Source: an uncultured Pelagibacteraceae bacterium | GTDB lineage: Bacteria; Pseudomonadota; Alphaproteobacteria; Pelagibacterales; Pelagibacteraceae | NCBI GenBank assembly: GCA_902570125.1 | Contig: CACFXK010000007.1 | Span: 1-64,000 of the forward strand | Direction: 5' to 3' | DNA length: 64,000 bases | Shown: positions 37,833 to 43,755 of the stretch, piece after piece | How positions within the stretch are numbered: the first letter of the stretch is position 1 | Layout: every line of letters starts with the position of its first letter | Made by a program: the position numbers and the translations under genes | The notes under the pieces: model-generated | Seen by the model: the letters and a program-made list of their open reading frames with translations, nothing else | Database searches by the model: none | Told to the model about the DNA's origin: nothing

Positions 37833-38246
37833 GTGAAAAAGATTTTATCAATTTTTGTTATTAGCTTATTGATTGGTTTAAATGCAAGTGCTGAAATAAT
37901 TGATTTAAAATGTACATGGAACTCTGGATTTACAATTCCTAATGAGGATGTGAGTTCAAATAAAGGAAGAGTAGAATTTTTTAAAATAGATCTTGATAAA
38001 AAAATTATTTTAGACTCACCAAGTGGAGGCTACGAAAATAAAAAATATGAGCTTTCTTACACATGGGTACATGTAAGAGAAGACACCATATCTTTTGGTA
38101 TTAATGCAGGAAACGACACAAGAGTTCATACATATAAAATTGATAGAAATACTGGTATTCTAAAAGAAAATCACTCAATAAAAGAATTAGGATTAATTAG
38201 TAATAATTACCTATGCGAAAAAACTAAAATAAAAAAAAAATTTTAA
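37833..38246 (+). CDS. Small secreted protein with paired cysteines
   Basis: A 137-residue protein. A clear Sec signal peptide ends at ASAEI (cleavage about 21). The mature part is rich in beta-strand pattern, has a Cys soon after cleavage (LKCTW) and another near the end (YLCEK), and shows YKIDRNTGILKENH before the last Cys. This [IL]-[DN]-R-x-x-G-x-L then Cys layout recurs in the secreted protein at 38953 and, more loosely, at 38420. The start is GTG; an in-frame ATG would lose the signal. Function unknown; export to periplasm or medium inferred. Confidence 0.7.
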   Translation: MKKILSIFVISLLIGLNASAEIIDLKCTWNSGFTIPNEDVSSNKGRVEFFKIDLDKKIILDSPSGGYENKKYELSYTWVHVREDTISFGINAGNDTRVHTYKIDRNTGILKENHSIKELGLISNNYLCEKTKIKKKF

Positions 38247-38423
38247 ATGAAAAAACTTTTCAAAACACCATTCGCTAGAGGAAACTCTGTTGGTTTTATT
38301 ATAGGTATAATTGGTATTTCTGGAGTAGGCCCTTATCATTTAGCATGGATTGGAGTTGGTATAATTCTATGGACGTGGGTAGAAAAATACTTCTTTAGCA
38401 AGTACGATAATAGAATTGAATGA
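38247..38423 (+). CDS. 58-residue membrane protein, unknown
   Basis: An ATG one base after the previous stop opens a frame reading MKKLFKTPFARGNSVGFIIG..., with two hydrophobic segments (about 15-28 and 32-46) joined by GVGPYHLAW and a charged tail (EKYFFSKYDNRIE). Its TGA overlaps the ATG of the next gene. Position and coupling support a real gene despite the length. No family recognised. Confidence 0.55.
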   Translation: MKKLFKTPFARGNSVGFIIGIIGISGVGPYHLAWIGVGIILWTWVEKYFFSKYDNRIE

Positions 38424-38476
38424 AAAAACTTTTAAGTATTTTAGCTCTGAGTTTGTTTATGAGCGGGAGTGCTTAT
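38420..38476 (+). repeat. 57-base signal-peptide repeat, copy 1
   Basis: The first 19 codons are base-for-base identical to 38953-39009, including synonymous positions; identity ends at codon 20 (ACT versus GCA). Bases upstream of the ATG differ. Exact identity at third positions points to recent duplication or gene conversion confined to the leader. Confidence 0.85.
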
Positions 38477-38767
38477 ACTGAAACTTGGACTTGTGATAAT
38501 TTCAGACATGGAAAAGCTATGTATGAAGTTAAAGATACAGAAATTATATTAAGCTTTCCAAATAATGATGGCATAACCTTTAAAATAACAAAAGATCAAC
38601 GACAATACAAAATTAGTGTCTACGGAGAGTTCAGCGATAATCAAAGTGATTTTGATTTTGATATTTATATGGATTATGGAGGCAAGTATGTCATTAATAG
38701 AACCCAAGATGCTTTGTCTGGATATTCAAAATCCTATACAGATAAGAATTGTGTAATATTTCATTAA
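38420..38767 (+). CDS. Small secreted protein with paired cysteines (signal peptide copy 1)
   Basis: A 115-residue protein. The signal peptide MKKLLSILALSLFMSGSAY is encoded by 57 bases identical to the start of the gene at 38953. The mature part has Cys near the N-terminus (WTCDNF) and near the C-terminus (KNCVIFH), acidic beta-rich sequence between, and YVINRTQDALSGYSK before the last Cys. Function unknown. It overlaps the preceding membrane gene by four bases. Confidence 0.7.
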   Translation: MKKLLSILALSLFMSGSAYTETWTCDNFRHGKAMYEVKDTEIILSFPNNDGITFKITKDQRQYKISVYGEFSDNQSDFDFDIYMDYGGKYVINRTQDALSGYSKSYTDKNCVIFH

Positions 38768-38785
38768 TATGAAAAAACTTCTTAG

Positions 38786-38953
38786 ATGATGGACCAACTA
38801 ATACCTGTAGTATATATGATAGGAGTTCTATTGTTGGTTCTGCCTGCTTTTTTACAGTCTAATTCTAAATTAAAACAATTGTTAACTAATTTTACTATTT
38901 GGATTATCATAGTGCTTATAATTGTTACTTTTATTTATTTATTTAAGGATTAA
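38786..38953 (+). CDS. 55-residue two-helix membrane protein, unknown
   Basis: The frame reads MMDQLIPVVYMIGVLLLVL... with hydrophobic helices at about 6-22 and 38-52 and a polar SNSKLKQ turn. Either of two adjacent ATGs (38786, 38789) can start it. Its TAA shares one base with the ATG of the following secreted gene. Tight coupling supports expression. No family recognised. Confidence 0.55.
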   Translation: MMDQLIPVVYMIGVLLLVLPAFLQSNSKLKQLLTNFTIWIIIVLIIVTFIYLFKD

Positions 38954-39009
38954 TGAAAAAACTTTTAAGTATTTTAGCTCTGAGTTTGTTTATGAGCGGG
39001 AGTGCTTAT
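38953..39009 (+). repeat. 57-base signal-peptide repeat, copy 2
   Basis: Identical to 38420-38476 over 57 bases. A third, aborted version begins at 38769 (MKKLLR, then stop), just after the first secreted gene. Confidence 0.85.
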
Positions 39010-39405
39010 GCAGAAACAATTAAAAAAATTCATTTTATATGTTCATTTGATAAATTTATAAACATTGTTGCATTTGATGAAATTCCAAAACCAAAAGATG
39101 AATTGCCAACTGTTATTACTAATGACAGATTTTTGATTTTAGGAATTAAACCTAATGACGACATTATAGTTTTAGAAACTTCTTTCTGGATAATCTCAAG
39201 TACATTTGAACCAAAAGAAAGAATAATAATTCCTTCTCAAATAAATGATAAAGAAATTAAATTCAAAATTCCAAGATTATCAGAGAATGTTAACCAAGTA
39301 GTTACCTTAAATAGAAGAAGTGGAAAGCTTGAGTATGCTTTTAAAAGTCCTGTAGATCATGGCAAAATATTCTACACTTGTTCAATAAAAGAAAAATTAT
39401 TTTAA
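38953..39405 (+). CDS. Small secreted protein with paired cysteines (signal peptide copy 2)
   Basis: A 150-residue protein with signal peptide MKKLLSILALSLFMSGSAYA, cut after AYA. The mature part has Cys30 (HFICSF) and Cys143 (FYTCSIK), predominantly beta-type sequence, and the motif VTLNRRSGKLEYAF before the last Cys. It shares its leader DNA with the gene at 38420 but not its mature sequence. Likely a disulfide-stabilised periplasmic or extracellular protein; function unknown. The next gene starts immediately after the stop. Confidence 0.7.
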   Translation: MKKLLSILALSLFMSGSAYAETIKKIHFICSFDKFINIVAFDEIPKPKDELPTVITNDRFLILGIKPNDDIIVLETSFWIISSTFEPKERIIIPSQINDKEIKFKIPRLSENVNQVVTLNRRSGKLEYAFKSPVDHGKIFYTCSIKEKLF

Positions 39406-39966
39406 ATGCAAAAACTTTTTACTCTTTTATTAATATTTATTGTAACAACTGGTTTTTTTCATAGCAAAAAAGATAAAGCACTAGAGAATTGTGCTGATTA
39501 TAATTTTAAAAATAAACATACTAAGGAATATGTCAGCTATTTTTATGATAGAGATGACCCAAAAGTTCTAGGAATATCAAGAACAATTAAAATACAACAA
39601 AAAGCTGTCGATAAATTAAGTCAAAAGCATTCAGATTATTTGAAGAAAAACTATAAAATTGAAAATTCTCTTGCAGTTGTAATAATACCTAAAGATTTGA
39701 CAACGACCGAGGCTAAAAAAAGTTATGAAAATGTAATTGAAAGCCAATCTCTAAAATTATTAGATGCATGGACCGAGGAAGCAGTTTTTTTAAGGCATGA
39801 AAAAAAACTTTTAGAAGAAATGAAAGAATATACTGCTAAGAAAGTATTTAACAAATCCTCAATTAAAGAAAAAATTGAAGTTAACTCCTATTATAAAGAG
39901 CTTTCAAACTGTGAAAAAGAACACTCTGAAGCATCAAAAGCTTTTGAGCTTAAATGGATTGATTAA
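39406..39966 (+). CDS. Exported helical protein, unknown function
   Basis: A 186-residue protein. A hydrophobic leader (1-18, MQKLFTLLLIFIVTTGFF) is followed by HSKKDK. This may be a signal peptide or an uncleaved anchor; no lipobox is visible. The mature part is highly charged and helical (KAVDKLSQKHSDYLKKNY, EAVFLRHEKKLLEEMKEYTAKK), with two cysteines (ENCADY, LSNCEKE). No family recognised. It is the last gene of the island operon. Confidence 0.6.
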   Translation: MQKLFTLLLIFIVTTGFFHSKKDKALENCADYNFKNKHTKEYVSYFYDRDDPKVLGISRTIKIQQKAVDKLSQKHSDYLKKNYKIENSLAVVIIPKDLTTTEAKKSYENVIESQSLKLLDAWTEEAVFLRHEKKLLEEMKEYTAKKVFNKSSIKEKIEVNSYYKELSNCEKEHSEASKAFELKWID

Positions 39967-40022
39967 GAGTTACTCAGTTTTAAACAGTGTCTTATCCAGG
40001 AGTTCATTTACTAAATCCCTTT

Positions 40023-40046
40023 CTTGTGACGCCACCGTGACGCCAA
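40023..40046. repeat. Right paired TGACGCC repeat (candidate integrase arm site)
   Basis: CTTG, then TGACGCCAC-CG-TGACGCCAA; matches 36181-36204 at 23 of 24 positions in the same orientation. It lies 55 bases before the right direct repeat. A 14-base palindrome ACTTTTTAAAAAGT (about 40056-40069) lies between them. Confidence 0.55.
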
Positions 40047-40100
40047 CCTGTATTTACTTTTTAAAAAGTGTTTATTTTTCTAGCGAACCGAGAATCAGGA

Positions 40101-40126
40101 AGGGGCGTTCTGTTGCCAGGTGCCCC
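40101..40126. repeat. Right 26-base direct repeat (attR-like, tmRNA 3' end)
   Basis: The copy of the 26-base repeat that forms the terminal hairpin of the tmRNA coding piece (minus strand). On the minus strand it reads GGGGC-AC-CTG-GCAA-CAG-AAC-GCCCC. Identical to 36086-36111. Confidence 0.8.
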
Positions 40127-40358
40127 AAACCCCGTAACCTAATTAATTAATTAATTAAGCTGCAAGTGCATAACTTTCGTTAGCATTTATAAATTAGCCC
40201 ATCACGGCGGAGCAATACCGAACGAAAGAACAACTTTTAGACATCCGTCGATCCTAATTCACCCCCCTAAGTTGAAAATGGTGGAGGTGGTGGGTACTGC
40301 CCCCACGTCCGTAATGGTTATTACGAAATTCGTTTATCGTCATAGTTGGAAAACCAAC
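40102..40358 (-). ncRNA. ssrA: Permuted two-piece transfer-messenger RNA (alpha-tmRNA)
   Basis: On the minus strand the acceptor piece comes first (40358-40279). It has a GTTGG-TTTT-CCAAC hairpin, a CGTAAT-AACC-ATTACG helix, a T arm GTGGG-GGCAGTA-CCCAC, acceptor strand CACCTCC, then A and CCA. After about 12 bases the coding piece begins (40266) with GGGGGTG, which pairs fully with CACCTCC (one G-T), then GGATCGACGG, a tmRNA hallmark. It carries the tag frame (40184-40155) and ends in the GGGGC/GCCCC hairpin. The T-loop GGCAGTA is unlike TTCGANT but fits the alphaproteobacterial type. With SmpB it rescues stalled ribosomes. Ends are approximate. Confidence 0.92.
40155..40184 (-). other. tmRNA proteolysis-tag reading frame
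   Basis: GCT AAC GAA AGT TAT GCA CTT GCA GCT TAA encodes ANESYALAA, added after the alanine charged on the tmRNA. The ALAA end is the usual ClpXP/ClpAP degron. The TAA is followed by a TAAT/TAATTAAT tandem (to about 40141) that supplies stops in further frames. Confidence 0.9.
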
Positions 40359-40364
40359 ACTATT

Positions 40365-40392
40365 AATATAAAAGCTAATATAATAGATTCAA
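40365..40392 (-). promoter_or_regulatory. Candidate tmRNA promoter
   Basis: On the minus strand TTGAAT (40392-40387) and TATATT (40370-40365) are 16 bases apart. The predicted start, about seven bases downstream, falls at 40358, the first base of the acceptor-piece hairpin. It occupies the 44-base gap to the divergent thyX ATG. Confidence 0.55.
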
Positions 40393-40402
40393 TAATTTAT
40401 TC

Positions 40403-41350
40403 ATGAAATTTACCAAAGATCAAATAAACGATATAAAAGAACAACAAGCTCAAGATAATAAGACTAAGAGAGTTACTGCTCCTGAATTAGAAAAAATTTT
40501 ATACGAGGCTTTTCCAGCTTTAGATCATGGCTTTATAAGAGTTATTGATTATATGGGGGATGATAGCTCAATTGTTCAGTCCGCAAGGGTATCTTACGGA
40601 AAAGGGACTAAGCAAGTTTCAACAGACAGTGGATTAATTAAGTATCTTATGCGTCACTGGCATAGTACCCCTTTTGAAATGTGTGAAATTAAATATCATG
40701 TTAAATTACCTATTTTTATCGCAAGACAATGGATCAGGCATCGTACAGCGAATGTGAATGAATACTCAGCAAGATATTCAATTTTAGATAAAGAATTTTA
40801 TCTACCCAATCAAGAAAATTTAGCTGCACAATCAATTGCAAACAGACAAGGTCGAGGAGAAGTTATTGAGGGTGAGCAAGCAATAGAAGTTTTAGAACTT
40901 TTAAAAAATGATGCAGAAAGAACTTATGATAATTACGAAAAGATGCTTAATCAAAAATATGATGGAACGACAATTGATGAAAATAAAAAAGGGCTGGCAA
41001 GAGAACTGGCTAGAATGAATCTAACTTTAAATACATACACACAGTGGTATTGGAAGACTGATTTGTTGAATCTAATGAATTTTTTAAGATTACGGGCAGA
41101 TCATCACGCGCAATATGAAATTAGAGTGTATGCAGATATTATGCTGGACACTTTAAAGAGATGGGTTCCAATTACTTATGATGCCTTTCTAGATTATAGA
41201 GTTGGTGGCACTGAAGTCTCTTTAAAAGGAAAATCTGTAATTAAAAAAATGCTTAATGGTCAAGAAATTTCATATGAAAATTCAGGTCTTTCAAAAAGGG
41301 AGTGGAATGAATTAATGCAATCATTTGATCAACATAATAAAATAGTTTAA
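40403..41350 (+). CDS. thyX: Flavin-dependent thymidylate synthase
   Basis: It makes dTMP from dUMP using methylene-THF and FAD. At 315 residues it is longer than many ThyX because of an N-terminal extension. The ThyX motif [15 protein letters not shown] (about 114-128) contains the RHRxxxxxEySxRY pattern. WHSTPFE and the C-terminal [14 protein letters not shown] segment bind dUMP/FAD. It is divergent from the tmRNA gene. No thyA is seen in this window. Confidence 0.95.
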   Translation: MKFTKDQINDIKEQQAQDNKTKRVTAPELEKILYEAFPALDHGFIRVIDYMGDDSSIVQSARVSYGKGTKQVSTDSGLIKYLMRHWHSTPFEMCEIKYHVKLPIFIARQWIRHRTANVNEYSARYSILDKEFYLPNQENLAAQSIANRQGRGEVIEGEQAIEVLELLKNDAERTYDNYEKMLNQKYDGTTIDENKKGLARELARMNLTLNTYTQWYWKTDLLNLMNFLRLRADHHAQYEIRVYADIMLDTLKRWVPITYDAFLDYRVGGTEVSLKGKSVIKKMLNGQEISYENSGLSKREWNELMQSFDQHNKIV

Positions 41351-41369
41351 TTTTAATTGATAAATAAAT

Positions 41370-41753
41370 ATGAAATCCCAATCAATTTCTTCAAATCGAA
41401 GCTTTGGAATTTTATTCTTTTTTGTTTTTTTGATAATAAGTTTATGGCCAATTTTAAATGAAGAAAATATTAGACTTTGGTCAATCTTAATCTCTTTGAT
41501 ATTTTTATTTTTAGGTATACTTAATTCAAAAATCTTAACACCACTAAATAAAGCTTGGATAAGGTTTGGCTTTTTGATAGGAAATATTATATCTCCAATA
41601 GTAATGGCAATTATTTTTTTTGGAGTTGTTACACCAACAGGAGTTGTATTAAAGTTATTTAAAAAAGATATTTTAAGATTAAAAAAAAATAATAATAGCT
41701 CTTATTGGATTAATAAAGATAATTCAAACAACAATATGAAAAATCAATTTTAA
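41370..41753 (+). CDS. SxtJ-family membrane protein
   Basis: A 127-residue protein with three to four hydrophobic segments (about 12-28, 35-53, 65-88). The central NSKILTPLNKAWIRFGFLIGNIISPIVMAIIFFGVVTPTG matches the pattern of SxtJ-like proteins, and the tail is Lys/Asn-rich. In saxitoxin clusters sxtJ lies beside the O-carbamoyltransferase sxtI; the biochemical role is unknown. Here it directly precedes DUF5989 and carbamoyltransferase genes, which supports the assignment. Confidence 0.75.
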   Translation: MKSQSISSNRSFGILFFFVFLIISLWPILNEENIRLWSILISLIFLFLGILNSKILTPLNKAWIRFGFLIGNIISPIVMAIIFFGVVTPTGVVLKLFKKDILRLKKNNNSSYWINKDNSNNNMKNQF

Positions 41754-41904
41754 ATGAGCTTTTTGATCGAGTTTTGGAACTTTTTAAAAAATAAGAAAAA
41801 AATACTGGTTATTGCCAACTATATTTGTACTTTTATTGTTTGGTGGATTAATTGTTTTAAGTCAAGGGTCTGCCATAGCACCATTTATTTATACTATATT
41901 TTAA
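41754..41904 (+). pseudogene. DUF5989 family small membrane protein, frameshifted in a poly-A run
   Basis: ATG 41754 abuts the SxtJ-like stop. The frame reads MSFLIEFWNFLKNKKK, then hits a run of seven A (41796-41802). With one A fewer it continues YWLLPTIFVLLLFGG... ending GSAIAPFIYTIF at 41904, a typical DUF5989 protein of about 50 residues with one membrane helix. As written, the frame runs on instead into the carbamoyltransferase region as a 63-residue nonsense product. Small proteins of this type sit with SxtJ and carbamoyltransferases in many genomes. The shift is either a sequencing error, slippage-corrected, or real loss. Confidence 0.75.
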
Positions 41905-41907
41905 AAA

Positions 41908-43746
41908 TTGACTTCAATTTTAGGAATTTCGGCTTTTTATCATGACAGTGCAGCCTCCCTTTTAATTGATGGAAAAATAATTGCTGCAGCACAAGAAGAA
42001 AGATTTACAAGAATAAAACATGATTCAAATTATCCTAAGAATGCAGTAAATTTTGTATTAAATTATGCTAATGTAAAATTATCCGAAGTTGATTACGTCA
42101 TTTTTTTTGAAAAACCTTTTTTAAAATTCGAGCGTCTTTTGGAAACTTATGTTGCTTTTGCTCCAAAAGGTTTTATCCAATTTTCTCATGCAATGCCTAA
42201 ATGGCTCAGAGATAAATTATTTCAAAAAAAACAGCTTATGAATTTCTTAAAAAGCCAAGACAAAAATTTTAAAGATGAGAAAAAGTTGTATTTTTCAGAA
42301 CATCATTTAAGTCATGCAGCGAGTGCTTTTTATCCTTCTCCATTTGATGAAGCTATTGTTTTAACATCTGATGGTGTAGGAGAATGGGCAACAACCACTG
42401 TTGCCCTTGGAAAAGGAAATGACCTTGAAATAAAAAAAGAAATTCACTTTCCACACTCATTGGGTTTGCTTTATTCAGCTTTCACTTATTATATTGGCTT
42501 TAAAGTTAACAGCGGAGAATATAAATTAATGGGTCTTGCTCCATATGGTGAGCCTAAATATTACAATAAAATAAAGGAAAATTTGATTGATTTAAAACCA
42601 GATGGATCATTCTACCTTGATCAGAGTTATTTTGATTATGCAACTGGACTAAAGATGACCAACTATAAATTCAACTCACTATTTGGACAAAATGTAAGAA
42701 ATGCAAAAAATGAAAATCTTACACAATTTCATATGGATATCGCTGCATCTATTCAAAAAGTTACAGAGGAGATTATGCTTAAAATGGCAAAATCTTTAAG
42801 AGGTGAGTACAATATTAAAAATTTATGTATGGCTGGAGGAGTTGCTTTAAATTGTGTTGTAAATGGCAAAATTTTAAATGAAAGAATTTTTGAAAATATA
42901 TGGATCCAACCTGCAGCTGGAGACGCTGGAGGCTCTCTGGGTGCTGCGCTGGCTTTTTGGCATATCCATCAAAAAAATAAACGCATATCAAATCCAAATG
43001 ATGATATGAATGGATCATATTTAGGTCCCGAATATTCTCAGAAACAAATAGAGTTAGATTTAAAAAAAATTGGAGCCAAATATCAAATTTTAAGTGAGGA
43101 GGAGATTTTAGATAAAACAGCTGAGGATTTAAGTAAAGGTGAGGCGATAGGATGGTTCCAGGGAAGAATGGAATTTGGACCAAGAGCCTTGGGTGGTAGA
43201 TCTATATTAGGAGATCCCAGATCATCTACAATACAGAAAAATTTAAACTTAAAAGTTAAGTACAGAGAAAGCTTTCGTCCTTTTGCACCATCAATATTGA
43301 GAGAGGATTTAGAAAAATGGTTTAATATTAATGTTGATAGTCCATACATGTTAATGGTTGCAGACCTTAAAAAAAACAAAATTATTGAAATGAATGAAGA
43401 TCAAAACAAACTTTTTGGCATTGAAAAATTAAACGTCAAAAGATCAGAAATTCCAGCTGTTACTCATGTGGATTATTCAGCAAGAATACAAACAGTGCAT
43501 AAAGATACTAATCATATATATTTTAAACTTATTCAAAAGTTTAAAGAAAAAACTGGTTGTCCTTTAATTGTAAATACATCTTTTAATGTAAGAGGAGAGC
43601 CGATCGTAAATACTCCGTCTGATGCCTTTAATTGCTTTATGGGAACAGAATTAGATAAACTAATTATTGGAAATTGTTATTTGGATAAACGTATCCAAGA
43701 CATATCTCTTAAAAAAGATTACTCAAAAAAATTTGAATTAGACTAA
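41908..43746 (+). CDS. O-carbamoyltransferase of the NodU/CmcH/SxtI family
   Basis: A 612-residue enzyme that transfers the carbamoyl group of carbamoyl phosphate, via carbamoyl-AMP, to a hydroxyl. The N-terminal Kae1-like domain has ILGISAFYHDSAASLL, SEHHLSHAASAFYPSPF (metal His) and LTSDGVGEW. The C-terminal YrdC-like part has GEAIGWFQGRMEFGPRALGGRSILGDPR and FRPFAPS. Start is TTG, three bases after the DUF5989 stop. The acceptor is unknown; a surface glycan or secreted metabolite is likely given the membrane partners. It converges with mrp across nine bases. Confidence 0.88.
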   Translation: MTSILGISAFYHDSAASLLIDGKIIAAAQEERFTRIKHDSNYPKNAVNFVLNYANVKLSEVDYVIFFEKPFLKFERLLETYVAFAPKGFIQFSHAMPKWLRDKLFQKKQLMNFLKSQDKNFKDEKKLYFSEHHLSHAASAFYPSPFDEAIVLTSDGVGEWATTTVALGKGNDLEIKKEIHFPHSLGLLYSAFTYYIGFKVNSGEYKLMGLAPYGEPKYYNKIKENLIDLKPDGSFYLDQSYFDYATGLKMTNYKFNSLFGQNVRNAKNENLTQFHMDIAASIQKVTEEIMLKMAKSLRGEYNIKNLCMAGGVALNCVVNGKILNERIFENIWIQPAAGDAGGSLGAALAFWHIHQKNKRISNPNDDMNGSYLGPEYSQKQIELDLKKIGAKYQILSEEEILDKTAEDLSKGEAIGWFQGRMEFGPRALGGRSILGDPRSSTIQKNLNLKVKYRESFRPFAPSILREDLEKWFNINVDSPYMLMVADLKKNKIIEMNEDQNKLFGIEKLNVKRSEIPAVTHVDYSARIQTVHKDTNHIYFKLIQKFKEKTGCPLIVNTSFNVRGEPIVNTPSDAFNCFMGTELDKLIIGNCYLDKRIQDISLKKDYSKKFELD

Positions 43747-43755
43747 TAAATAAAA

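Larger units (their letters stand above)
36087..40126. mobile_element. Putative integrase-less genomic island targeted to the tmRNA gene
   Basis: A block of about 4 kb bounded by the perfect 26-base direct repeat, with matching TGACGCC-type paired repeats just inside each end. It contains only small genes of unknown function: a zinc-ribbon protein, a group of soluble and membrane proteins, and an operon of short secreted proteins. No integrase, excisionase, replication gene or capsid gene is visible. It could be a decayed island, or a satellite mobilised by an integrase supplied elsewhere. The right end leaves the tmRNA gene intact. Confidence 0.65.

Noticed and set aside
36087..40126. Possible integrase, transposase or replication gene within the island
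   Set aside because: No open frame there exceeds 186 codons and none shows the R-H-R-Y tyrosine recombinase pattern, a DDE motif or a replication-protein motif.
39875..40150. Open frame of 91 codons covering the island's right end
   Set aside because: It overlaps the end of the preceding gene, both repeats and the tmRNA end, and its product has no coherent pattern.
40141..40158. AATT tandem as a microsatellite or phage terminus
   Set aside because: It falls directly after the tmRNA tag stop codon on the minus strand and is part of the RNA gene.
40300..40362. GTTGG/CCAAC and CGTAAT/ATTACG hairpins as a thyX riboswitch or terminator
   Set aside because: They fit the acceptor piece of the minus-strand tmRNA and lie upstream of its T arm at the correct distance.
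41754..41945. A 63-residue protein as written from ATG 41754
   Set aside because: After residue 16 it leaves the DUF5989 pattern because of an extra A; the other frame restores the family sequence, so the long product is an artefact of the frameshift.
42815..43379. Open frames of about 100-120 codons antisense to the carbamoyltransferase
   Set aside because: The sense strand encodes a full conserved enzyme; the antisense products have no recognisable motifs. The same applies to open frames antisense to yebC, tolA, ftsH, dxs, mreB and the indolepyruvate oxidoreductase.
41370..43746. A saxitoxin biosynthesis cluster
   Set aside because: Only the SxtJ-, DUF5989- and carbamoyltransferase-like genes are present; the polyketide, amidinotransferase and oxygenase genes needed for the toxin are absent.
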